Shown here piece by piece: positions 1 to 8,058 of a DNA stretch of 24,366 nucleotides. Below the pieces are notes generated by a model that was not told the origin of the DNA, ran no database searches, and saw only the letters and a list, made by a program, of their open reading frames with translations. The stretch's first letter is position 1; every line of letters begins with the position of its first letter. Origin of the DNA: a virus. The DNA lies in IMG/VR virus record IMGVR_UViG_3300032288_004454, positions 1 to 24,366 of that record; one strand, written 5' to 3'. The position numbers were made by a program, and so were the translations under genes.

Positions 1-348
1 AAAGGTGGTGAAGCAATTTGGTTAAACTCAAGTATCGTATTCTTATTTGGAAATCAAAAAGGTGCAGGAACAACAAAAATCTCTATCACAAAAGATAAGA
101 GAAAAGTTAAAATTGCAACAAGAACAAAAATCTCAATTATGAAAAACCACATCAATGGTTTAGGATATGAGGATGGACGTATCTTGGTTACATCACACGG
201 ATTTATGCCGGGTAGAGAAGATTCTGAAGAGAAGAAATCTATCGAGGATTATAAAAAAGAAAGTGGTGATTACATCAGTAAGATGTTAGGCGTTAATGTT
301 ACAGACGCGACAGATTTAGAAGTTGTAACAGAAGACTCGGACCTATAA
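1..348 (+). CDS. Probable RecA/UvsX-like recombinase, C-terminal fragment
   Basis: The reading frame is open from base 1 to the TAA at 346-348, so this is the last ~115 residues of a gene that starts outside the window. The first methionine (base 139) is probably internal, because the upstream frame reads as ordinary protein. The fragment begins with GGEAIWLNSSIVFLFG, then a basic stretch with many Lys/Arg, then DGRILVTSHGFM and an acidic tail ending EDSDL. That layout resembles the end of the UvsX/RecA core: a GG-containing loop, a hydrophobic strand, a basic strand pair, a Gly-Trp/Phe turn and an acidic tail. In T4, uvsX lies next to the helicase genes 40 and 41, and here the next genes are a FEN nuclease and a DnaB-type helicase. 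Expected role: strand exchange in recombination-dependent replication. The Walker motifs lie outside the window, so the family call rests on weak similarity and context. Confidence 0.5.
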   Translation, partial: KGGEAIWLNSSIVFLFGNQKGAGTTKISITKDKRKVKIATRTKISIMKNHINGLGYEDGRILVTSHGFMPGREDSEEKKSIEDYKKESGDYISKMLGVNVTDATDLEVVTEDSDL

Positions 349-357
349 AAAAATTAA

Positions 358-1383
358 ATGTCGGTTTTATTAGTTGATGGTGATAATCTGCTCACAATAG
401 GATTTTACGGAGTTAAGAATTATTTCTATAAAGGAGAACATATCGGTGGTATATATCATTTTCTTAACACATTACGTAAGTCTTTTGAATACTATCATTT
501 AAATAAAATCGTTGTTTTTTGGGATGGTCAAGACGGCTCACACGAAAGACGAAAGCTATACGTCCATTACAAAGAAAATAGACGTGAAAGGGTTCGTTCA
601 GAAGAGGAGTTGAGTTCATACTTATATCAAAGAAATCGTATTAAGCAATACTTGGAGGAAGTCTATGTTAGACAAGGCGAATTCGAGTATTGCGAAACCG
701 ATGATTGCATAGCATATTATACACAGAATTCAGAAGAGGAAATTATTATTTATTCATCAGATGGGGACTTAACTCAATTGGTTAAGAAAAACGTAAAAAT
801 ATATAACCCATCACATCAAAAGTTATATCAAGAAAAAGACACATTTGTTTACAATCATGAAGAAATTTTAATCGAAAATGTAAAATTGGTTAAAATGTTT
901 TGTGGTGATAGTTCGGATAACATTGCTGGGATTAAAGGCATGGGAATAAAAAGATTCCTGTCCTTTTTTCCTGAAGCAAAAACCAACAAACTATCTATTG
1001 GCGAAATCAGAACTAAGACAAATGACTTATTTGAGCATGATAAACATAATAAAACGCTAGCCAATTTATTAACAGGGGTAACAAAGTACGGGGTGTTTGG
1101 TGACGAGTTCTATGATATAAACGAAAGAATTGTAAGTCTAGAAACACCTTTTTTAACCGATGAAGCAAAAGAATGTGTAAACCATCTTATAAATGAAAAT
1201 TTAGACCCTGAGGGTAGGTCTTATAAAAATGCTATGAGGATGATGAGGGATGATGGAATCTTCAATGTATTACCAAAATCAGATGACGGGTTCGTTAATT
1301 TTTTAAATCCGTTCCTTAGATTAACAAGAAAAGAAAAAAATATAATAAAAACAAAAACAATAAAAGTAAAAAACAATGAGTAA
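358..1383 (+). CDS. 5'-3' exonuclease / flap endonuclease (PIN-FEN family, T4 RNase H or PolA-N like)
   Basis: The 341-aa protein carries the acidic metal-binding residues of the FEN family in order: LLVDGDN (D7, D9) at the N-terminus, VFWDG near residue 55, an RRKLYVHYKENR helix supplying basic residues, ETDD at 113-116, SSDGDL at 134-138 (D135, D137), and FCGDSSDN at 181-188 (D184, D187) followed by the helix-three-turn-helix signature GIKGMG. Family role: removal of RNA primers and 5' flaps from lagging-strand fragments. The length fits a stand-alone phage nuclease such as T4 RNase H (about 305 aa) with extra C-terminal sequence that is basic and Lys-rich. The start is the ATG at 358, nine bases after the previous stop, with an A-rich leader and no Shine-Dalgarno. 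Its last 8 bases overlap the next gene. All catalytic residues I can place are present. Confidence 0.9.
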   Translation: MSVLLVDGDNLLTIGFYGVKNYFYKGEHIGGIYHFLNTLRKSFEYYHLNKIVVFWDGQDGSHERRKLYVHYKENRRERVRSEEELSSYLYQRNRIKQYLEEVYVRQGEFEYCETDDCIAYYTQNSEEEIIIYSSDGDLTQLVKKNVKIYNPSHQKLYQEKDTFVYNHEEILIENVKLVKMFCGDSSDNIAGIKGMGIKRFLSFFPEAKTNKLSIGEIRTKTNDLFEHDKHNKTLANLLTGVTKYGVFGDEFYDINERIVSLETPFLTDEAKECVNHLINENLDPEGRSYKNAMRMMRDDGIFNVLPKSDDGFVNFLNPFLRLTRKEKNIIKTKTIKVKNNE

Positions 1384-1825
1384 CAATCAAGACAACATTA
1401 CTAAATTTGAATTTCTTTTGACACTAGAAAACAATATTGTGTGCCAAAGATATTTCAATGTGAGAAACCACGTTGCACAATCTAGACGTTCTTTAGACCT
1501 GCACTACTATGTGAAAAATATTTCTGAGGAAATTCAGGAAGATTTGAAAATAAAAAGTTCCAATTACATGTGTGAAAATCAGAATTTTATCCTCAATTCA
1601 GAGGTTGTGGAAGACACGGCAAATCAAGAAAAAGAACATTTTTTATTGGAAATTAAGCTAGGTGAGGATGTATTTATTTCTAGAATATTTCCAGCGTACT
1701 ACTACCATCCAAAAGCTAGGTACACAGTTGATATTCGACCTAAGCTTAAGAGATTTTTGGCAGACTTAACTGACATTTTATCATCTTATGAGTTGGAAAC
1801 AACCTACTTACAATACGAACTATAA
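1376..1825 (+). CDS. Unrecognised 149-aa protein between nuclease and helicase
   Basis: I do not recognise a family. The protein starts at the ATG at 1376, overlapping the nuclease gene by 8 bases (ATGAGTAA), and ends 27 bases before the helicase gene. It has no signal peptide, no membrane segment and no zinc motif. Its middle is acidic, with a polar loop around residues 78-86, and the C-terminal half alternates hydrophobic and charged residues (FLLEIKLGEDVFISRIFP, then YYYHPKARYTVDIRPKLKRFL), which suggests a compact alpha/beta fold. Its place in the replication block suggests an accessory replication protein. Phages with a gp41-type helicase often encode a loader or other partner nearby (T4 gp59 and gp40 are examples), but I see no sequence match to either. 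That it is a real gene is well supported by length, overlap and codon pattern; its function is unknown. Confidence 0.8.
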   Translation: MSNNQDNITKFEFLLTLENNIVCQRYFNVRNHVAQSRRSLDLHYYVKNISEEIQEDLKIKSSNYMCENQNFILNSEVVEDTANQEKEHFLLEIKLGEDVFISRIFPAYYYHPKARYTVDIRPKLKRFLADLTDILSSYELETTYLQYEL

Positions 1826-1852
1826 TTTAAAAACTGACTATTAATTTTTACT

Positions 1853-3238
1853 ATGGAAGAAAGGAATTTTGGGAATTTAGGATTTTCGTTTCAGCAATCA
1901 CTTATAAAAGCGATAATTGAAGATAGAAAATTCGGAGAGACGATTATCGATGTAATCGAGAGCAAATATTTTGATAATGTATCATTTAAATACATTATGG
2001 AAAATCTAAAGGAGTTGTGGAAGACCTACGATAAAATTCCCGATTATCATACAATGGCGCAGAAAATCATGGCAGAGAATGGTGCAAACTCAAACTCTAA
2101 AATGCATGTTGACACTCTAGAAGCCATAAAAAATAATGAGCAACAGAATGACTTAGTTAAGGATACAGCTTTAAACTTTTGTAAGCAACAAAACCTTAAA
2201 AAAGAATTAAAGAACGTAAATAACATTATTGATAACGGCGATTTTGAATCATATAATAAAATTGAGGAAATCATAAAAAAAGCGTTACAAGTTGGATTAC
2301 AAGATGATGAGGCTGATGATGTTTTCGCTAATATTGATGATGCGTTAGAAAAGGACTTTAGACAGCCATTACCGACCGGAATTGTTGGTGTTGATAACGT
2401 GTTAAAGGGTGGTTTAGGTATCGGAGAATTAGGTGTTGTATTAGCACCAACAGGCACAGGTAAAACAACTTTGTTAACCAAATTTGCTAACACAGCATAT
2501 AACATGGGTCATCATGTTGTACAGATATTTTTTGAAGATAATCCGGGTAATATTAAGAGAAAACACTATACTATTTGGTCAAACATTACACCTGACGAAC
2601 AACCTGAATATAAAGAGCAGGTTAAGTTAGCGGTAGATGAAGCACAAGCACGTTCTAAAGGTTCTTTAAGACTTTTAAAACTAGCTAGTGATAATGTGAC
2701 GATTTCAGAAATTAAAAATAAGATTAGAAAAATTAACTCTGAAAGTCCAAATAAAATTGATATGTTAATCATAGATTATGTGGATTGTATTTCACCTGAA
2801 AGAGCGGTAAATGGAGATGAATGGAAAGGTGAAGGTTCAATTATGAGAAGCTTAGAATCTATGACAGGTGAATTTGGAATGGCAATTTGGACAGCAACAC
2901 AGGGTAATCGTGAATCAATTTCATCTGAAGTTGTAACAGGAGACCAAATGGGAGGCTCGATTAAGAAAGCACAAATTGCACACGTAATATTATCTATTGG
3001 TAAAACATTAGAACAAAAAGAACATAATTTAGCAACTTTAACATTACTTAAATCACGTATTGGTAAAGATGGAATTATTTGGCAAAATTGTAAATTTAAC
3101 AACGAATTTTTAGTTATTGATACCGAAACACAAAATACACTTCTAGGACACGAAGAACAGAAGACACAAGACAGAGCTGCTCGCACTGCTGATATATACA
3201 GAAAGGCGCAACAGAAAAAAGGTACCGTAACACAATAA
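1853..3238 (+). CDS. Replicative DNA helicase, DnaB / T4 gp41 family
   Basis: A 461-aa hexameric-helicase-type protein, close in length to T4 gp41 (475 aa) and bacterial DnaB. Residues 1-130 form an alpha-helical N-terminal domain typical of DnaB. The RecA-like motor follows: Walker A APTGTGKTT at 198-206 (K204), Walker B MLIIDY at 304-309 (D308), a TATQGN motif at 347-352 (Q350), and a C-terminal AHVILSIGK...LLKSRIGKDG stretch matching the DnaB H4 region. Role: 5'-3' unwinding at the replication fork, ATP-driven, normally with a primase and a loader. No primase is fused to it and none is visible in the window. The start ATG at 1853 follows a 27-base AT-rich gap without a Shine-Dalgarno. The C-terminal ~30 residues are polar and charged, probably a flexible tail. 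Confidence 0.93.
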   Translation: MEERNFGNLGFSFQQSLIKAIIEDRKFGETIIDVIESKYFDNVSFKYIMENLKELWKTYDKIPDYHTMAQKIMAENGANSNSKMHVDTLEAIKNNEQQNDLVKDTALNFCKQQNLKKELKNVNNIIDNGDFESYNKIEEIIKKALQVGLQDDEADDVFANIDDALEKDFRQPLPTGIVGVDNVLKGGLGIGELGVVLAPTGTGKTTLLTKFANTAYNMGHHVVQIFFEDNPGNIKRKHYTIWSNITPDEQPEYKEQVKLAVDEAQARSKGSLRLLKLASDNVTISEIKNKIRKINSESPNKIDMLIIDYVDCISPERAVNGDEWKGEGSIMRSLESMTGEFGMAIWTATQGNRESISSEVVTGDQMGGSIKKAQIAHVILSIGKTLEQKEHNLATLTLLKSRIGKDGIIWQNCKFNNEFLVIDTETQNTLLGHEEQKTQDRAARTADIYRKAQQKKGTVTQ

Positions 3239-3267
3239 AACATAAAACATAAAAGGAAAAAAAAACA

Positions 3268-5529
3268 ATGCAGAAAGGTAAAAAGTTTCTGAGTGATCTT
3301 AAATTGCACTCAGATTATTTTAAATGGAAAGAAGAAGAACAAAGGTATGAAACATGGGAAGATGCCTGCGAAAACATAATTGATGGTCATAGAAAAAAAT
3401 ATGCGACTATTGGAGCTGCAGTAGAACCATATTTTGAAAGCGCGCTTGAAAGTATGAAGGAACAAGCTGTATTAGCATCACAAAGAAATTTGCAATACAG
3501 ACACGACCAAATTATGAAACATAATACGAGAATGTTTAACTGTACTTCAGGTCACATTGCGCGTAATAGAGTTTTCCAAGAAATTTTTTATTTAGCGTTA
3601 TCCGGTTGCGGATTTGGTGGTGGATTATTAATTCCTTTTGTAAACAACTTAAGCAAATTACAAAAAAGAACATTAGGTACTAAAACATTCTACATAGAAG
3701 ATTCTATTGAAGGATGGTCAAATGCCTTAGGGGTTCTAATGTCATCTTATTTTGTTGACGAGCAACCTTTCCCTGAATATGCTGGTTATGAAATTAAATT
3801 TGATTATTCATTTATCAGAGAAAAAGGCGCATTTATCAGTGGTGGTTTTAAAGCTCCTGGACCTGAAGGATTAAAACAATCATTAGAAAAAATTGAAACA
3901 CTCATTGAGAAGTGGATTACAAATGAAGGAGAAAAAATCAGACCAATTTTAGCGTTTGATATTATTTGTCACTCAGCAGATGCAGTATTATCAGGAGGCG
4001 TAAGACGTTCGGCATTGAACATGATTGTTGACCCTAATGACTCTGAAATGATTCATGCTAAGACAGGCAACTGGAGAATGGAAAACCCACAAAGAGGTCG
4101 TAGTAATAACTCAGTTTTATTATTAAGAAGTGAAGTTAATAAAGAACAATTTAATTACTTAGTACAATTAAATGACGGAGCAAATGATATTGGTTTTGTT
4201 TTTGCAAACAGTTGGTTTGACATGTTCAACCCATGTTTTGAGATTTTAAAAATACCAGTATTAGATACTATTGATTTTGGTAAAATTAAGTATGACGAGG
4301 TAGAACAATATGTTAAAGATAACAAATATAAGTTTGGTATACAAGGTTGTAACCTATCAGAAATCAATGCTGAAAAAGCAACAACAAAAGAGAAGTTTCT
4401 TAAAGCTTGTAGAGATGCATCTATTTTAGGTACATTACAAGCAGGTTACACAGACTTCCCTTATTTAGGTGAAACAAGTAAAGCTATTTTCGAAAGAGAA
4501 GCGTTATTAGGTGTTAGTATTACAGGTTGGATGAATAATCCTAAATTATTTAATGCTGAATTATTAGAAGAAGGTGCTAAAGTTGTTAAGGACGTGAACA
4601 AAGAGGTTGCTGCTGTAATAGGTATTAACCAAGCGGCAAGAACAACATGTGTTAAACCATCAGGTAACGCATCTGTTGTATTAGGAACTGCATCAGGTAT
4701 TCACCCGGAGCATTCTGAAAAGTATTTCCGTATTATGCAATTAAATAAAGAAAGTAATACAGCAAAATGGTTAGAAGAAAATATGGCATTCTTATTAGAA
4801 GAAAGCGTATGGTCATCAACTAAGAGTGATTATGTCGTATTCGTACCAGTTGAAAATCCAAAAGTTGGTTTATTCAAAAAAGACATGAAGGGTATTAAAC
4901 ACTTAGAATTAATTAAGTTAGTTCAACAACATTGGGTAAACGCGGGTACAAATCCTGAGTTGTGTGCTTACATGCCTGTTAACCATAACACGTCTTGTAC
5001 GGTTATTATTGATGACAAAGACGCGATTGTTGAATACATTTGGGAACAAAGAGACTTCTTTACTGCAGTTAGCTTTATGTCAGATTATGGTGATAAAGAC
5101 TTTAACCAAGCTCCATTCACTTCAGTACTAAATCTTGATGAATTAGTTGAAACATATGGTAAAGGTTCGGTATTAGCTTCAGGATTGATTATTGATGGTT
5201 TACATTATTTTAATCAAAACCTATGGTTAGCAACAGAACATTTACTTGACGACACAATTCCGGTTACAGGAACAAGAGAGCAAGTTTTATTGAAGAAATA
5301 CTGGATTTCAAGAGCGAAGAAATTTGCAAAGAATTACTTTAAAGGTGATTTGAAGAAAATGGTATACTGCTTAAAAGATGTTCATTTGTTCTATAAGTGG
5401 GAAACAATTACTCGTCAATTTAAAGAAGTTAACTTCGGCGAAATTTTAGATAAACCACAATATAAGAACATCTCAGATTTTGCAGCTCAAGCTTGTAGTG
5501 GTGCTTCTTGCGACGTAACAAGTATATAA
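3268..5529 (+). CDS. Class II (adenosylcobalamin-dependent) ribonucleoside-triphosphate reductase, monomeric type
   Basis: A 753-aa protein matching the monomeric B12-dependent RTPR type of Lactobacillus leichmannii (about 740 aa). Visible landmarks: FNCTSGH with C92, one of the two reducing cysteines; GCGFGGGLL; SGGVRRSAL; the universal RNR motif NPCFE at 321-325, where C323 would carry the thiyl radical and N321/E325 assist; GCNLSEIN with C361, the second reducing cysteine; and a C-terminal C-x4-C pair (C743, C748) that in this family shuttles electrons from thioredoxin to the active site. It makes dNTPs for phage replication and needs cobalamin but no oxygen and no second subunit. C323 and C361 are 38 residues apart, against 11 between the corresponding cysteines (408 and 419) of the Lactobacillus enzyme, so there is an insertion here. 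The leader at 3236-3267 is A-rich, with a CATAAAA repeat and no strong ribosome site. The stop overlaps the next start. Confidence 0.93.
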   Translation: MQKGKKFLSDLKLHSDYFKWKEEEQRYETWEDACENIIDGHRKKYATIGAAVEPYFESALESMKEQAVLASQRNLQYRHDQIMKHNTRMFNCTSGHIARNRVFQEIFYLALSGCGFGGGLLIPFVNNLSKLQKRTLGTKTFYIEDSIEGWSNALGVLMSSYFVDEQPFPEYAGYEIKFDYSFIREKGAFISGGFKAPGPEGLKQSLEKIETLIEKWITNEGEKIRPILAFDIICHSADAVLSGGVRRSALNMIVDPNDSEMIHAKTGNWRMENPQRGRSNNSVLLLRSEVNKEQFNYLVQLNDGANDIGFVFANSWFDMFNPCFEILKIPVLDTIDFGKIKYDEVEQYVKDNKYKFGIQGCNLSEINAEKATTKEKFLKACRDASILGTLQAGYTDFPYLGETSKAIFEREALLGVSITGWMNNPKLFNAELLEEGAKVVKDVNKEVAAVIGINQAARTTCVKPSGNASVVLGTASGIHPEHSEKYFRIMQLNKESNTAKWLEENMAFLLEESVWSSTKSDYVVFVPVENPKVGLFKKDMKGIKHLELIKLVQQHWVNAGTNPELCAYMPVNHNTSCTVIIDDKDAIVEYIWEQRDFFTAVSFMSDYGDKDFNQAPFTSVLNLDELVETYGKGSVLASGLIIDGLHYFNQNLWLATEHLLDDTIPVTGTREQVLLKKYWISRAKKFAKNYFKGDLKKMVYCLKDVHLFYKWETITRQFKEVNFGEILDKPQYKNISDFAAQACSGASCDVTSI

Positions 5530-5693
5530 TGACAGAAGGGGTTGATTACATTATAGAGGAGGGGTCAGGACTAATGGTTCTGACTTCTCTTTTTTTATTA
5601 AAAAGAGGGTATTGCTGCGGTAATAAATGTCAAAATTGTCCCTATGAACCAATTCACATAAAGGGAAATATAAAACCAAAAGAAGATACATAA
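5529..5693 (+). CDS. DUF5522-like small cysteine-rich protein (54 aa)
   Basis: I place the start at the ATG at 5529, inside the TAATG formed with the reductase stop, rather than at an upstream TTG at 5508. The 54 residues fit the DUF5522 pattern known from Bacteroidota and other bacteria: an acidic N-terminus, a GLMVLT strand, then KRGYCCGNKCQNCPY with four cysteines (C29, C30, C34, C37). The family usually reads close to VFTEKYHL-RGYCCG-GCRHCPY. The biochemical role of the family is not established; the cysteine spacing suggests binding of a metal or an iron-sulfur cluster, or a redox function. The tight overlap with the class II reductase, which needs thiol reductants, makes a redox or cofactor link plausible but unproven. 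A GAGGAGGGG run upstream of the ATG at 5574 encodes Glu-Glu-Gly inside the conserved region and probably is not a ribosome site. Confidence 0.82.
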   Translation: MTEGVDYIIEEGSGLMVLTSLFLLKRGYCCGNKCQNCPYEPIHIKGNIKPKEDT

Positions 5694-5710
5694 CCATTTT
5701 ATGAATTATT

Positions 5711-5719
5711 ATATTTATA
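5711..5719 (+). promoter_or_regulatory. Late-promoter-like element ATATTTATA before the gp25-like gene
   Basis: The exact 9-mer ATATTTATA ends three bases before the ATG at 5723 and marks the switch from replication genes to structural genes. The same 9-mer occurs in four other gaps of the window. If it acts as a -10 element for rightward transcription, the start would fall at or next to the ATG, giving a leaderless message. Promoter activity is inferred. Confidence 0.55.
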
Positions 5720-5722
5720 GAT

Positions 5723-6172
5723 ATGGCTACATATGGTATCGATTTCCCATTCAGGGATTCATTAAAGGGTGATTATCTAGGAATGACAGAAACTCCTGAG
5801 AGAGAAGTAAGAGCGAATCTAATTCACTTACTACTTACTAGAAGGGGAAGTAGATATTATTTACCAGACTTTGGTACTAGATTATATGAATTTATATTTG
5901 ACCAAAATGATATAATTACATTCAATTTGATTGAAGATGAAATTAGAACATCGGTTAAAACATACATACCAAATCTAGATATAAACACAATACAAGTAAT
6001 GTCAGCTGAAGATGACCCATCGGAAGTTAAAACCTTTAACCAAGATGAAGATGAACGTTTATTCAGAGTTTCAGACGCATCAAATAAACCATACACAGCA
6101 AAAGTTAAAATTGACTATACAGTTAATAACGGAGCATTTTCAACTTCTGATTTTATAATAATTAATATATAA
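5723..6172 (+). CDS. Baseplate wedge protein, gp25 family
   Basis: A 149-aa protein of the GPW/gp25 family, close to T4 gp25 in size (132 aa). It has the typical N-terminal GIDFPF start, an EREVRANLIHLLLT helix at about 26-39, and the signature RRGSRYYLPDFGTRLYEFIF at 40-59, where the family usually reads RGER-x4-P-x-FG. Known role: part of the baseplate wedge that contacts the tail tube and sheath initiator in contractile tails and related injection machines. It is the first gene of the structural block, directly preceded by the ATATTTATA element. Its TAA overlaps the ATG of the gp6-like gene by one base, matching the 25-6 order of T4. Because the FPF segment near the N-terminus is conserved, the ATG at 5723 is the right start, even though this leaves only three bases after the promoter-like motif. 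Confidence 0.93.
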   Translation: MATYGIDFPFRDSLKGDYLGMTETPEREVRANLIHLLLTRRGSRYYLPDFGTRLYEFIFDQNDIITFNLIEDEIRTSVKTYIPNLDINTIQVMSAEDDPSEVKTFNQDEDERLFRVSDASNKPYTAKVKIDYTVNNGAFSTSDFIIINI

Positions 6173-8004
6173 TGGCTAAAAAAATAACATACGGAGTAAG
6201 AGATTTCGCTAGTTTAAGAAATGAATTGGTTAGTTTTACTAAACAATATTACCCAGACCTAGTTCAAAATTTTAATGACGCTTCAATTTATTCGGTTTTA
6301 CTGGATATAAATGCTGCTGTTGCAGATAACTTACACTTTCATATTGATAGAGTATGGCAGGAAACAATGCTAGATTTTGCACAGCAAAAACAATCATTAT
6401 TTCATATTGCAAAAACTTATGGTATTAAAATACCAGGTGTTAGACCATCAGTAGCATTATGTGATTTTTCAATTGATGTACCAGTAAAAGGTGATAAAGA
6501 AGATGAAAGTTATTTAGGTGTGTTAAGATCAGGTGCACAGATTTCTGGTGGAGGACAAATTTTTGAAACCATTGATGATATTGATTTTGCTAATCCATTT
6601 AATAGTAAGGGGGAGCCAAACAGAATTAAAATCCCAAATTTTGATGCAAATAACAAATTAACAAAATATACAATTACAAAAAGAGAAGCTGTTGTTAATG
6701 GTGTTACAAAAATATTTAGAAGAGTAATTACAGACGTAGACCAAAAACCATTTTTGAAAATTTATTTACCAGAACAGAATGTTTTAGGTGTTACTTCAAT
6801 TATACATAAGGACGGAACAACATTTTTCTCTAATCCAACTTATTCTGAATTTGCGGACGACACAAATAAATGGTACGAAGTAAAATCATTGATTGAAGAT
6901 AAAGTATTTGTTACAAATCCAACAGCAGTTTCAGATACTGCAAATTTTAAAGCTGGTACATATAAATCGATAACTAAAAAATTTGTAACAGAATACACCC
7001 CTGAAAATTATTTTTCAGTGACATTTGGTTCAGGTAATGTAAATCCAATGGATAACTTGGATAACTACATAACCGGTGACATGAAAGTTAGTTTAGCTTC
7101 ATATCTTAATAACATGTCTTTAGGTGAAATACCTAGAGGTGGTACTACTTTATTTATAAAATACAGAGTTGGTGGCGGAAAGGAAACGAATCTAGGTATT
7201 AACGTTATCAATAGCGTAGATTCATTAGAATTTATTGTTAATGGTAAAAACACAACAACAAACACACAAGTAATAAACTCACTTCGAGTTACAAATATAA
7301 CACCAGCAGTTGGTGGTGCAGACCAACCTACAATCGAAGAAATTCGTAATATGGTGGCATATAATTTTGCGGCACAAAATAGAGCGGTAACATTAAATGA
7401 TTATAAATCATTAATTGAAAACATGCCATCAACATATGGTGCACCGGCTAAAGTAAATGTGATGGAAGAAGACAATAAGGTAAAAATAAAATTATTATCT
7501 TATGATGAAAACGGAAATCTAACTAACTTAGTATCTAACACATTGAAAAACAATATTCTAGATTTTCTTTCTGAACACAAAATGATAAATGATTTTATTG
7601 ACATTGCAAGCGGTGAAGTAATTGACATGAGTCTAGAAATTGATTTAGCGGTAAACAAAAATGAAAATCAAACAGACATTATTCAATCAGTAATTGAAAA
7701 TGTTACAAGATATTTTGATTATGGTAGGAGAAAAATGGGAGACCCACTTTTAGTTGGTGGATTAAATAATATCATTGGTAATGTTAGCGGAGTTGAAAAT
7801 GTAATCGAGATTCGTGTTTATAACCTTATCGGTGGTCAATATTCATCAGCACAAGTGGCTCAACGATATAAGGACGTTCAAACTAAAGAAATTCAACAAT
7901 TGGATAATACGATATATATGAAGTCAAATCAGATATTTCAAATTAGATTTCCAAACAAAGATATTAAAGTAAGGGTTAAGACTTTAGGAACCACTACATT
8001 TTAA
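6172..8004 (+). CDS. Baseplate wedge protein, gp6 / baseplate-J family
   Basis: A 610-aa protein similar in size to T4 gp6 (660 aa). The N-terminus (YGVRDFASLRNELVSF, then YPD and a DASIYSVLLDINAAVADNL stretch at about 37-55) matches the start of gp6/baseplate-J proteins, which open with an ELR segment followed by a helix containing conserved Asp and Asn. Near residues 404-415 it carries RAVTLNDYKSLI, a hallmark of the J family. Known role: gp6 dimers link neighbouring wedges and form the inner ring of the baseplate that drives sheath contraction. It starts within the TAATG overlap with the gp25-like gene, so the two are probably translated together, as their products act together. No domain appears to be missing. 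The gene ends 54 bases before the next one. Confidence 0.9.
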   Translation: MAKKITYGVRDFASLRNELVSFTKQYYPDLVQNFNDASIYSVLLDINAAVADNLHFHIDRVWQETMLDFAQQKQSLFHIAKTYGIKIPGVRPSVALCDFSIDVPVKGDKEDESYLGVLRSGAQISGGGQIFETIDDIDFANPFNSKGEPNRIKIPNFDANNKLTKYTITKREAVVNGVTKIFRRVITDVDQKPFLKIYLPEQNVLGVTSIIHKDGTTFFSNPTYSEFADDTNKWYEVKSLIEDKVFVTNPTAVSDTANFKAGTYKSITKKFVTEYTPENYFSVTFGSGNVNPMDNLDNYITGDMKVSLASYLNNMSLGEIPRGGTTLFIKYRVGGGKETNLGINVINSVDSLEFIVNGKNTTTNTQVINSLRVTNITPAVGGADQPTIEEIRNMVAYNFAAQNRAVTLNDYKSLIENMPSTYGAPAKVNVMEEDNKVKIKLLSYDENGNLTNLVSNTLKNNILDFLSEHKMINDFIDIASGEVIDMSLEIDLAVNKNENQTDIIQSVIENVTRYFDYGRRKMGDPLLVGGLNNIIGNVSGVENVIEIRVYNLIGGQYSSAQVAQRYKDVQTKEIQQLDNTIYMKSNQIFQIRFPNKDIKVRVKTLGTTTF

Positions 8005-8044
8005 TTGAATTTTTAGTTATAATAGTAGAAAATCATATAGTTTC

Positions 8045-8055
8045 TATTTATTATA
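8045..8055 (+). promoter_or_regulatory. Weaker promoter-like element (TATTTATTATA) before the 1270-aa gene
   Basis: This is a one-base variant of the TATTTATA core found exactly in other gaps, placed 6 bases after its core from the ATG at 8059. The 54-base gap (8005-8058) also holds a short AT-rich inverted repeat, TAGAAA/TTTCTA (about 8029-8049), and a TATAAT at about 8019-8024. Support is modest because the region is very AT-rich. Confidence 0.3.
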
Positions 8056-8058
8056 AGA

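Noticed and set aside
2776-3309. Minus-strand open frame of 177 aa across the helicase/reductase junction
   Set aside because: It lies opposite two well-identified genes and encodes a Cys/Phe/Ser-rich sequence without family resemblance.
5557-5576. AGGAGG-type ribosome site followed by an ATG at 5574 within the DUF5522-like gene
   Set aside because: The bases encode Glu-Glu-Gly within the part that aligns with DUF5522, so starting at 5574 would cut the conserved N-terminus. Other genes here do not use Shine-Dalgarno sites.
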